Program-made: the position numbers and the translations under genes | The notes under the pieces: generated by a model | What the model was told of the DNA's origin: nothing | What the model saw: the letters and a program-made list of their open reading frames with translations, nothing else | Database searches by the model: none | NCBI GenBank assembly: GCA_019918135.1 | Contig: WBZZ01006573.1 | Span: 757,501 to 821,500, forward strand | DNA length: 64,000 nucleotides | Reading direction: 5' to 3' | DNA from: Paulinella micropora | Taxonomy: Eukaryota; Cercozoa; Imbricatea; Euglyphida; Paulinellidae | Shown: positions 22,289-31,577 of the stretch, piece by piece | Position numbering within the stretch: position 1 is the first letter of the stretch | How the letters are laid out: each line of letters begins with the position of its first letter

Positions 22289-22884
22289 TCGTTTCTAAAT
22301 TTTCCGTACCGACAAAAATTTGCCGATGATTTCCAGCTCGCTCTCTTTTTGTATACTTGTCTAAATAGCTTTCCCGCTCCTTCCACACACTAGAAGGAGC
22401 GGGAAACTTAATTACACCATCAGTGTAAAGGTATATAAAACAAAATCAACCGAAGAAAATTTGTCAACTTAATTTTTTCTACGTTTCCTCTATGTCAACA
22501 TGTTTTGGCTGTCTTTATGTTCTTGTTTTCTGCAATAAATGCAAGATCTTTAAAAATACTGACACTGACTGCCTATTTAGAGCTTCGAAATATATTTTAG
22601 ACGTATTTTTATAGTAAGAAGTCGAATATTTCGTTTCTAAATTTTCCGTACCGACAAAAATTTGCCGATGATTTCCAGCTCGCTCCCTTCGTGTATACTT
22701 GTCTAAATAGCTTTCCCGCTCCTTCCACACACTAGAAAGAGCGGCAAACTTAATTACAACATCAGTGTCAAAGTATATAAAACAAAATCAACCGAAGAAA
22801 ATTTGTTAACTTAATTTTTTCTACGTTTTCTCTATGTCAACATTGTTTTGGCTGTCTTCGTGCTCTTGTTTTCTGCAATAAATG
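22289..22884. promoter_or_regulatory. duplicated ~255-bp promoter-like module with hairpins and TATA boxes
   Basis: Units at 22289-22543 and 22631-22884 are direct repeats, about 95% alike by eye, 342 bp apart. Each contains 'ccgtaccgacaaaaatttgc', a hairpin built on TTTCCCGCTCCTTC (14-bp perfect stem in unit 1, two mismatches in unit 2) and GTATATAAAACAAAATC, a good TATA box. They lie upstream of the rightward SET gene. The hairpins could bind the transposase or a regulator; this is inferred from repetition and symmetry. Confidence 0.6.
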
Positions 22885-23073
22885 GTCATTCATGTATGTA
22901 TGTATGTAATATGTATGTATGTATGCAAGTATGTATGTATGTATGTATGTATGTATTTATGTATTCATATCCGTATGTATATTTTCTTTTCTCCCTTTCT
23001 CTCTCTCTCTCTCCCTCTCTCTCTCCCTTTCTTTTTCTCTCTCCCTTTCTTTCTCTCTCTCTCCCTTTCTTTC

Positions 23074-23106
<33 letters not shown>

Positions 23107-23200
23107 TTCTTTCTCTCTTTTTTCCTTCAAATCTACCTACGTTGTCGTTGTTGTCGTTGTTGCCGTTGTTGTCGTTGTTGTCGTTGTTGTTGCAGTTGTT
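22885..23200. repeat. compound microsatellite (ATGT)n-(CT)n-(GTT)n
   Basis: Three adjacent simple repeats: ATGT/TATG about 22890-22980, CTCTC/CTTT about 22985-23125, and GTTGTC about 23140-23200. They separate the promoter-like module from the SET gene start at 23352. Confidence 0.9.
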
Positions 23201-23351
23201 TTTGTCGAATTGATGACGGTGATTCATTGGTGTTGTTTGCCTTTTAGAAGCAAGAAAAACAATATAAGATGTGAATAACTATCATATCTTTTGTGTAGTT
23301 TGGAGCTTGTTTTGAGTCTTTTCTTGCCACGTGGCGTGGGAGCAACGTCAA

Positions 23352-25359
23352 ATGAGCCTCGCGACTGCGAGGAGAGCGCCAGTGTCTATTGCTTGGCTTT
23401 CAGGATCCGGCAAGGCAGGTAGATGTGGATTATTTGCTGATGACGATTTGCCAAAAGGGTTTAAGCTGGGGCTTCTGCAACCAGGAGGTGCTAAAATGCC
23501 TTCAGAGGACATCAGTGATAATCCATTTGCTCAGCACTTTAGGATGCGAACATATAAGGGCATTGAAATAGGAATGCAATCCATTGACCCCATTCATCAA
23601 GAAAGCAGAAATGCAATGCATCTTATTAACAGTAGTCACTTTCCTGGCTGCAGTGAGAGCCCAAACTGCAAAGTGTCGAAGGGTGAGCAAGTCGTGACAA
23701 TGTCCAAGGGTGTGTCTCGAGGTGAGCAAATTCTTCTCAATTACTCAACGTTGGAGTCAAATCCAAAAGCCGAGGCTTGCAAGGCACATCCTTCTTGGAT
23801 GAGAGAGGCAGCAAAGGCAAACAAGAAAATCCCTGTTTTCTATGTTGAGAATGATAGGAACTATAAATTTTTTTTATCGTTCCTGAATTTCTTGAGCCAC
23901 TGCCACCAAGGTCACAACCAATGTCTTTGGCAAAAAAACACGCGCTTCTAGCATCTTTCGGGTCGAGGGCTGTAAGAGCGGATCCTCCACGAATTCCCTC
24001 AACTTCCTCAAGCATAAATGCAAAACGCAAGCTTTTGAATGAGTTCGCGGCTGGTCTCTCTTCAGTTAAAGCTCAGAATGACTCAATAAAGCGTGTTCGT
24101 GTTTGTGCAGCCACTCCTCAGGTATGCATTCGAATGTTTTCTTGTTGCTTAATACTAAATTAAAGTGTGTTGTATGTGGTGATTCATTGCTATTACTATG
24201 AAGGATCGAGGTGAGGAAGAAGAAAGTGGTGACGCCGCTTCGAGCAGTGCAGAAGAGGATGATTCATTCACCCGTTCTCCTGTCAAGGTCAGCTGCCTGC
24301 ACTTTGTCTAACAAACATCTATATGCGTTGTTTGTAAACCGTTTGAAATGCAGTTATCATCTACGAAAGACCCATCACCTACTGGCTCTCCTATCAAGGT
24401 TAGCTTCATATAATTTGTCAACCAAACCTTAATACTTCTCCATGTTGTTTGTACATCGTTTGCAATGTAGTGTACATCTACGGCATGTTCGTCTAGCATG
24501 GTGCTGCCCTTCTCTGAGTCAGCGGAATCGACTGGCTTCTGGACACCTGGGGCTTTGATTACAGAAGCTAGTAGTAGTAGTAAGCAGCCGAATACCGATG
24601 AGATTCGCTCAAGCACACAAGCTCTCTATAAGACCTTAGGACTTACTGCTCATGTAGCCATCAGGCCTAAGAAAGCCAATAGGTCATACACGTTCAAGAA
24701 GCGCAAGCAAGGCCCTGTCAAGCATGTTCGACCTCAATGTCTGGAGAAGTGGCTTGGCATGCCATACAATGAGCTTGAGGAGGAGGTGAGGTCAAGCTGT
24801 TGTCGAGAATGGCAATGCTATCGTTGGGTCGACCCACGCGATGTTATAAGGGAACGCACCCAATCTTGTGCACTTTCTTTGAAAGAGTTCAAAAATTCCC
24901 TAGCGATAAAGTTGGAGACAATGAAAGATCCGGCCGGTAACATGCAGTATGTCTACCAAACGGAAAAAGTATGCAGAACTATGTGGCAGCGCATTCATGG
25001 AGTCGGTGATAGAGTTATGACAAAAGCTTTAAAGCTTATGCGCAACCGCACTAAGATAGATGTAAGGGTTGTACCGCCGGAACCACTTACTGAAGATGTC
25101 ATTCACGTTCTGCTATGCAGAAAGTGGTTACAAATGGGGATCGATGTTGAAGAAGACGGAACTTGGAAGCTTCAAGACATTACCGAAACCAGCGAAGTGT
25201 ACAGCTACATCGTAGCAAACTGGACGAAAGGATGTCAAGATGTGCTAGCATCTGCGCCGGCCAACTGCAAGCAAAGGCTGAATGTCAAAGAGCCTCCCGG
25301 CCCCACGAAAGTGAATAAAGTCTGGCGCAGAGACTTTAAAAATATAGAGCCTATCCGAG
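23352..25359 (+). CDS. SET-domain 5' portion of the transposon's rightward gene
   Basis: The first ATG in frame is 23352. Residues ~20-130 show SET-domain features: GRCGLFADDDLPKG, NAMHLINSSHFPGCSESPNC (the NHS..PNC substrate/SAM motif) and GVSRGEQILLNYS (the final GE..LxY motif), i.e. a lysine methyltransferase fold. A T-run near 23868 shifts the frame once, after which VPEFLEPLPPRSQP continues. Introns with GT-AG ends and phase 0 lie at 24122-24203, 24288-24353 and 24399-24470. The small exons between them end in repeated SPVK/SPIK motifs and look duplicated. The last exon (24471-25359) carries a Cys/Trp-containing domain without known family. It ends at a 685-bp intron that leads in frame into the transposase part. 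Confidence 0.72.
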
Positions 25360-25426
25360 GTAGCAGTAAAGAGCTTGCTCTAAACATCTTTTGCATTAAG
25401 CATAAGTTCTTTTGTGTACATTATTA

Positions 25427-25482
<56 letters not shown>

Positions 25483-25530
25483 GATGGAGGCGCATGTGCA
25501 GAAATGCATCAGCCATTGACAGAGAAGCAC

Positions 25531-25586
<56 letters not shown>

Positions 25587-25758
25587 GGGAGTACATAGGC
25601 CATCGGTCCTTTCCATGGGCTGATCGGTATAAAGCTCCTAGAGTAATGTTCTATGCCGTCACTTCCTTTATTCCACCGATTGGTGTGGAGACTTTCCTTA
25701 TGGAATGGAGGACTGGATGCACATGGCCTTTTGGCTCAGCAATTGGCAGGAGATACAC

Positions 25759-25799
<41 letters not shown>

Positions 25800-25971
25800 G
25801 GGAGTACATAGGCCATCGGTCCTTTCCATGGGCTGATTGGTATAAAGCTCCTAGAGTAATGTTCTATGCCGTCACTTCCTTTATTCCACCGATTGGTGTG
25901 GAGACTTTCCTTATGGAATGGAGGACTGGATGCACATGGCCTTTTGGCTCAGCAATTGGCAGGAGATACAC

Positions 25972-26022
<51 letters not shown>

Positions 26023-26044
26023 GTTTTTTTCCTGTGAATAATAG
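25360..26044 (+). other. 685-bp intron filled with SINE-like repeat copies and (ATT)n
   Basis: The donor gtagca and acceptor aataatag join the flanking exons in frame (NIEPIR-D-QDIAKDEICTE). Inside are (ATT)n tracts and two near-identical ~170-bp units (25587-25756 and 25800-25970), each followed by (ATT)n. Confidence 0.6.
25587..26022. repeat. two tandem SINE-like units with (ATT)n tails
   Basis: Each unit starts gggagtacataggccatcgg and ends caggagatacac, followed by an ATT run. The two differ at a single base by eye. A unit plus microsatellite tail duplicated in tandem fits a short interspersed element or a microsatellite-mediated duplication. A Pol III A-box-like tggctcagcaattgg is present, but no convincing B box. 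Confidence 0.65.
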
Positions 26045-28199
26045 ACCAGGACATCGCCAAGGATGAAATCTGCACCGAGCTGGCAGCGCAATGCAAGCAG
26101 CTTATGAAGGAACAAGAGCGGGGGTTCAAAAATGAAGCTGAATTTCAACAGTGGAAGGTGAGGAGCCAAACTCATCACAAAATCCATCGGGAAAATCGTT
26201 TCCAAACCACTAAGCGCAAGTCTGGAGCACCTCTTGACCTTCGATCGATTGTTTGCTCTTTTGACGGGACACCCCCTGTGCTCGTTCCTTCATGTCGACG
26301 CAAATCCACTGACTTTAAAGGTACGTACGTTATTCGTCTTGGCCTTGGGGTGTTCAGTTGTTACAGAACCAGGAAAAGTTACATCTACACTCACGGCCCT
26401 GGTATTGAAAAAGGTCAGAACAGTACAATCTCTATCCTTTACCACATGCTACGGAGTCGGCTGTGGAGCACTGACACTATGGCCGCATGGAAGCTCTTCA
26501 TTGAGTTTGACGGAGGGGGCGAAAATACTGGCTGGGGTATGTATGGCTTTATCAACTTCATTATCTGGGCGGGATGGTTTTTGCAAGGACAGACTCATCG
26601 AAATCTCCCACACCATGGGTTTTCCGGTGATGATCAGAAGTTTCGCACGATGAGACGAGGGTTAGGCACTACCTTTTTAACCACAAGCATCGCTCAGGCT
26701 TTGTTCAAGCTGCTTCGCGCGTTCACCAAAGACAAAGAACGTATTGTCGTCTGTATCCTGATCACCAGTTATGACTGGGTGAATTTTTTTTCACCATGCA
26801 TGAACAAGTACTTGAAGTACTGGAATCGTCCCCTGGCATGGCAAATCAACGCTGGAGTACCAGGCGATGGCAACAACGGCCTCCCCACGGCCAAGGTAAA
26901 GACCTTCGGAGACGGGCAAGAGCATTGGCACGGGGAAAGGGACCGACCAGACGGAGCTCCGATTAAAATGATGACCCGGGCTCCAGGTTTTCACTTTGCT
27001 CTCCTGTTAGTCGAAAAATCTAACTTTTATTTTATTTTGTTAAATAGCGGAAGGGACGCTGCCCAAAAAACTTCCTCCCGTAAAGTTTGCAGATCCAAAA
27101 CTTCTGAAGGATGTTCGCAAGCTTGCGCAGAAGTATTGTGGACAGGAGGAGAAGGACCAGATAGAACATATGCTAGGTTGTAAATGTTTATTGTTATATT
27201 GTCATACATAACTGAAAATGTTTTATAGGCCGCCCAGGCGCAGTTGCAGGCTTGCGCTTTGCAGGAAGCTACGGCGAGGGAGGCGAGCCTGGTTATCCAG
27301 GTCATATTTCCTGCACTGACAAAAACGATCAGAAGTGGTCAGTGAATGTTAGAGTGCTAGCAGATCTTCCACCGGACCCCTTTGCAGTCCCACCTGACAG
27401 GAAGGCAAAGATGATCGGTCTTTCCAAACTGACAGAGGAGGAAAGGCTAAACTACCCTAGAACTTACTTCCTCAGTGATAGCCAACCGCCAACACATCCT
27501 GCTTGGGTTGGAGGTAGAATGCTCTCAGCACAGCAGCGATTAGAACAGGATTTAGCGTTTGAGGCAGCTGATGGTAGGTCAATGCCAGCATGGGAAAGGG
27601 TTGCATCCTTTCTTGCTGTCGCGTCAGATGAAAAAGCTTTTGGAGCGATGAGAGTGTTAGTGAAGGAGTTGGCAAGCTATCTTCGAGCACATGGCATAGC
27701 CTTTCGAAATGCTGATAGAAAGCAGTTCAAACGTGCAGAACTTGTGAGTGCAGCATGGGGGCACTTTCAAGTATGTGATTGCAGCATTGAACAAAAAGGA
27801 AAGGCTGCAGTGGGTGGTAGAGATAGTCTTGCTAGAGGTCAGGGTCGGGCAAGTGCTCGGGGTCGTGCTCGGGGTCGGGGTCGGGGTCGGGGCAGGGGTA
27901 GGGTTAGAGTGCCATCGGACGAAGAAGAAGAAGAAGAAGAAGAAGAAGAAGAAGAAGAAGAAGAAGAAGAAGAAGAAGAAGAAGAAGAAGAAGACAGTCG
28001 TGGTCGGGCCAGAGCTCGGGGTCGGGGTCGGGGCAAAGGTTGGGGTCGAGTGCAATCGGAAGAAGAAGAAGAAGAAGAAGAAGAAGAAGAAGAAGAAGAA
28101 GAAGAAGAAGAAGAAGAAGAAGAAGATTGGTTTGCGAAAACATCTAGAAAGTATGCAAGGGAGTTGAAGAAACTAGCTCGCCGTGCAGCTGCTCTGTAA
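26045..28199 (+). CDS. DUF7869-like transposase domain and C-terminal tail
   Basis: Continues the SET gene after the repeat-filled intron. EKGQNSTISILYHMLRSRLW, LFIEFDGGGENTGWGM and HRNLPHHGFSGDDQKFRTM follow the order of the DUF7869 domain (KGxNxVxSxLxxxL; DNxxxxN; PVGHTxxxxDxxF), a DDE-like transposase domain known from transposons of animals and oomycetes. Likely introns lie near 27000-27048 and at about 27178-27229. After the latter the frame runs HMLGRPGAVAGLRFAGSYGE and on to the stop at 28197-28199. The C-terminus is Arg/Gly repeats and two long Glu runs encoded by (GAA)n, ending in a basic stretch. The acidic triad is only tentatively placed. Confidence 0.62.
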
Positions 28200-28462
28200 G
28201 TGACTGTAGCTCATTTCAATCTACCACCCCCCCCCCCCCGGCGAGCTCCACCAGCTGGATACTAAATTCAAGTCGAAAGTTATTAATGATTTGTCGAATA
28301 TTATTTAATATTCAGCTTGTAATAATGCAATTAAGCAGATTTAGTAATCAAATTCATTATTGAAACGGATGAGAAAAACCAATATTAAGATTTAATAAAT
28401 GACTAAGTATCCTTTCTCACATATGTAGGAGGCTTCATATTGATATCACAAAGTCAAACTAG
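28200..28462. other. 3' region of the transposon, no gene
   Basis: AT-rich sequence with a C-run at about 28228 between the rightward gene's stop and the right terminal inverted repeat. No ORF or motif stands out. Confidence 0.5.
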
Positions 28463-28628
28463 GAAGCTTTAAAACAACTGGCAAATCATTTTAATACGTT
28501 ATTCAGCTTATTCAATATTATTTTTACTAAATAAAACACATTTTCAATGTCTGAATCAAAAAGTGCAAAATCACCTGTAGGACAATTTCGGAAAAATTGA
28601 TACCCCACATTTGGCCGAATCACTTGTT
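28463..28628 (-). repeat. right terminal inverted repeat
   Basis: Inverted counterpart of 17767-17930; it ends ...GGCCGAATCACTTGTT at 28628. It is followed directly by the AAAC target duplication. Confidence 0.92.
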
Positions 28629-28632
28629 AAAC
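28629..28632. repeat. target-site duplication AAAC (right copy)
   Basis: Right counterpart of 17763-17766. It lies within the codons that join both halves of the split gene. Confidence 0.75.
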
Positions 28633-30092
28633 TAGCGAGTGGTTTGCCAGCAGGTGAGCTAGCAGGGAGTCCAAGTACTTTCTGCTCTGAAAATCTATTT
28701 CTTGGATGCTTTCGTAGCGCTCCTCGATAAACTTCCGAGCTTGCTCCAACCAGCTGGCCCGCCCCTGGCCCGCTCGCCCGGCGTCCTTAGCCAGGGTCTT
28801 GTCTTCCGGCGTATGCTGGATCAGGGGGAGGCCCCTACCCTCGACGTACCTTTGCACAAACAGCCCGACGGCCTTGGCCGCACGGCTTAGACACAATGAT
28901 GATGATGCCGGGGCGGCCCCACGCCGACGTTCCGGCACGGACAAGACCTGGATAAGGATGCCTGATCTGCACAGTGAAGGCGCATTGTCTTCCCGCCCCG
29001 GGTCCAGGGCGGGCCAGAACAAAAAGTATTGCTTGCAGGGCGGGGCGCGGCGGAACAAGGGCGCAGAACCTTGAAAATACTCCGGGGCGCCAGGGTTGTC
29101 CCTGTCCTTGGAAACGCACCGCAACAACAGCCGGCAACTCTTCCCGCTGCCCAACACTACATCACCGAGGGCCAGAGACCTGGGGCACGAACCTGGCTGC
29201 CTAAGATCGGAGTTGTCAGACAAGACCCACCAGCGTGCTTCATCCCCTTGGGGAGGATAAGAGCTAAACGTAAATTTGCACGGCAGCGCACTGCTAGCCC
29301 AGGGTGGCAGCCGTTGTATTGCCACCGGTTCGTATTGTAGTCCGTACAGGCTTAACCCCTGGTCACAGTCTAGGTGTATCTCGCTCTTGTTGCTAGACAG
29401 CTCGAGCACCAGCCAGTTGGTGGTGGGCCCGGGCGCCAGGGTGAGTTGGTGCTGGGCCTGTTCCAGGAGTTGCAGGAGCTTGAAGCTACTACTACTACCA
29501 GCCTGGGGGGCAGCCCCCACCTCCTCAAAATCGACTTGCACAACCACCAACTCCTGTGACGACGCGCGGGCTAACCCCTTACAGTCCGCGGCCCAGGTTC
29601 GCGAACAGCCTCAAAATCGGTCTTTACATTACAAGCTATCGCCGGCCGAGGGGCTAGTTTTAAATCGGGGTCGACAACTGCCGAACCCGCTCCCGTCATA
29701 CGGCGGCACAGCTCGTGCAGAGAACAGCGAACGCAGACCTTCTGGCAGGGGTTGACATACCCATCGCTTGACTCGACTACGTACGGCGCCAGGAGCTGCA
29801 GATCGCAGTCCCACGTCTCCTCCTGTAATAAGTCTGGCTTGGACCGGGCTAGCGTTACTTCCACGGCCCCGCCTTGAAGTTCAGACTGGGCTAGACGGTA
29901 CGCCTCCAACTCGGTGGCTAGGAGACCACACATAGTTCCTTTTACATAAGGCCTCAAGAACCCGGGCCGACACAGAAGGTGATTACTGGGGAGAGTCTCA
30001 CAATCACCAAGTTCCCCCGTCGTGAGCAAGGGGTGTTTGTATGTAAGTTCTTGAATTTGGTCCAACAGTGCCTCTAAGCCCGGACATGACAT
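28629..30092 (-). pseudogene. 5' part of an unknown gene split by the transposon
   Basis: The first ATG is at 30092 (MSCPGLEALLDQIQELTYKH). The frame is open to about 29575, where a one-base shift leads into a second frame (TWAADCKGLARASSQELVVV) that stays open until the transposon end creates a stop at 28627. Without the insertion it continues in frame at 17762. Cysteines are frequent between residues ~100 and 180, and the rest is of mixed composition; no family was recognised. It is divergent from the histone-like gene 0.5 kb away. Whether it is a host or viral gene is open; the neighbouring primase, helicase and H3-like genes suggest viral. Confidence 0.6.
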
Positions 30093-30169
30093 GACCGACG
30101 AGTAACAATTTAAAGATTGCACTCTGCTTTACGAATCACAGGAAAAGACAGGAAGCCGCTGAGGTACGT

Positions 30170-30528
30170 GGAAAAGAAAGAACGAGAAGGGACAGAGAGG
30201 GGGGGGGGGGGGGAAGGGAGGGGAAGAGGGCGGGGATGTGACGGGGGGGCCGCGCTAGGAAGAGAGCCTACACCGACCTTCCATCTGCCGCCACTGCCTA
30301 CCTTTCCGTGTAGTAGCACAGGTGTCAGTATTGCTTTGCCAGCCTGCAAATCCGACTTTGCCATCACCATGGACTGGCTGGAGAGGGGGGGGGGGGGGGG
30401 GGAGAGTATAAGGTGGGGGAGAGAAAGGGAGGGGGAGGGAGAGAAGAGAGAGGAAAGAGAAGGGGAGGGGGAGAAGAGGGAGGGGGGAGAAGAGGGAGGG
30501 GGGGGTGTCTCCCCCGTTCCTCCTCCTC

Positions 30529-30566
<38 letters not shown>

Positions 30567-30596
30567 CTTGCGTTCTGGCTTGGTGACACAAAGGTT
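30170..30596. repeat. G/A-rich low-complexity intergenic tract
   Basis: G-runs around 30200 and 30390, GGGGGAGA repeats to about 30510, and a (TC)n tract at 30530-30565. It separates the divergent leftward gene and the H3-like gene. Ser/Leu-Arg/Glu ORFs here are artefacts. Confidence 0.8.
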
Positions 30597-30611
30597 AGGA
30601 ATCGTGCATAA

Positions 30612-31155
30612 AAAGCTCGCACTAAGAAGGCGCTTGGAAGCCAATTCCACAGAAATAAGCACTCTGGCGGCAGTGGGAAGCAGGTCACTGAGAAAGGCCT
30701 CAAGAAGAAAAGCAAGTCGAGTAAATCGAGCAAGTCAAACAGCGGCCAGTCCGCCCGAGAAAGCTCTACAAAAGAAAAAGAAGCTCGGCGCAGTGATTCT
30801 AAGGGCTCTGCCCAACCGACCGAGAAGCGCAGCAGGCGTCATCAAACTCTACAGACTACTCAATGCCGAGTGCAACCGAGCAGTGCGTTTGAGCTCGGAG
30901 AAACTGGCGCTCCGTCGCGCTCCCTTTCGGCGTCGATTGATGCAAGAGCTGTTACCTTCGGGTACGTTGAAGCGTTACAAAAAGTCAGCTCTGGCCATGA
31001 TGGTTGTGGCCGAAGACTTTTTGCGAGCGCAGCTAGAACGCAGCAAACGGCTGGCGATCATGCAAGGGCAGCGTGCTCTTTTGCCACGTCACTGGACATT
31101 TGCAGAGGTGGAGCACATGGAAGAGATGCGCAGAAGAGGCACGCTCTTGGTGTAA
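30612..31155 (+). pseudogene. very divergent histone H3-like protein
   Basis: From about 30825 to the stop at 31153-31155 the frame encodes a histone fold aligning with H3. PFRRRLMQEL matches PFQRLVREI; KKSALAMMVVAEDFLRAQLE matches the alpha-2 helix ([20 protein letters not shown]); RLAIMQGQRALLP matches LCAIHAKRVTIMP. It is preceded by VIKLYRLLNAECNRA, like VALREIRRYQ with an insertion. An alternative frame from 30615 begins ARTKKALGSQFHRNKHSGG, close to the ARTK..KSTGG start of H3 tails. A one-base shift near 30820 would connect tail and core. No ATG precedes either frame, so the 5' end is damaged or unrecognised. Such divergence is more typical of virus-encoded than nuclear H3; a centromeric H3 is the main alternative. 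Confidence 0.68.
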
Positions 31156-31210
31156 AAATCTCTTCTGCCCCCCCCCCTCCATCGTTGCTACATTCTGTTG
31201 TTGTTTCTCT

Positions 31211-31224
31211 TTTAATTAAAATAA
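31211..31224. terminator. AT-rich palindrome downstream of the H3-like gene
   Basis: cttttaattaaaat lies about 55 bp after the stop codon. The same ttttaattaaa core follows or overlaps the 3' ends of genes near 14070 and 14683. A 3'-end signal is inferred from position only. Confidence 0.35.
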
Positions 31225-31256
31225 AAACATCAAGCCGGATGTTCTGAACCATAGTC

Positions 31257-31577
31257 TTATACAAGCTCATGTAAGCCGGAAAAAGACGCCGTTGTCTCAC
31301 ACCAAGTTTTCGAGGTCTTGGGATATACAACTCGAATTGGCTCTAAGTAGCCTCGGAAGGTGACGGAAAACTCTTGGCACCTAAAACCTTCCTGTATAGT
31401 AAGACAGCAAAACTGCGTGCAGTCTTTGATTTCTAGCTGGCATCTGCCACGGCAATTCCAGCCCGCCGGCAGCTCTAGCGCGTCCAGCCCTCCCAGTCCT
31501 GTCAGGGTCAGCTCGACCTTGGAGCAATTGAGAACCGCTGGCAAATGGATGTGCTGTAGCTTTTGGCATGACAGATG
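31257..31577 (-). pseudogene. fragment of an unknown leftward gene
   Basis: About 105 codons read leftwards from the edge of the BspA-like gene. The composition is protein-like: regular Leu/Cys spacing (LQHIHLPAVLNCSKVELTLT, CRGRCQLEIKDCTQFCCLTI), reminiscent of a leucine-rich or beta-solenoid repeat. It ends at 31257. Its upstream part is replaced by the oppositely oriented surface-protein gene, so a breakpoint near 31570 is likely. No family assigned. Confidence 0.35.

Larger units (their letters stand above)
17767..28628. mobile_element. 10.86-kb DNA transposon with SET and DUF7869-like genes
   Basis: The ends are ~165-bp inverted repeats beginning AACAAGTGATTCGGCC, flanked by the 4-bp duplication AAAC. 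The interior has two diverging transcription units: a leftward spliced Lys/Glu-rich gene and a rightward spliced gene with a SET domain followed by a DUF7869-like transposase domain. A promoter-like region with three copies of a hairpin lies between them. AT content is higher than in the interrupted gene. The superfamily is not certain; a DDE-type cut-and-paste transposon is inferred from inverted repeats, target duplication and the transposase-like domain. Confidence 0.88.

Noticed and set aside
26320..26386. Intron with donor gtacgt near 26322
   Set aside because: No AG acceptor restores the frame that carries the transposase signature (GPGIEKGQNST onwards), so the sequence is better read through.
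28627..28629. Natural stop codon of the leftward gene at 28627
   Set aside because: The TAA is formed by the transposon terminus and the target duplication; the gene originally continued into 17762.
17763..28632. piggyBac-type TTAA insertion (TTAA is seen at the right end)
   Set aside because: The left end has no TTAA; AAAC at both sides fits better and restores the host frame.
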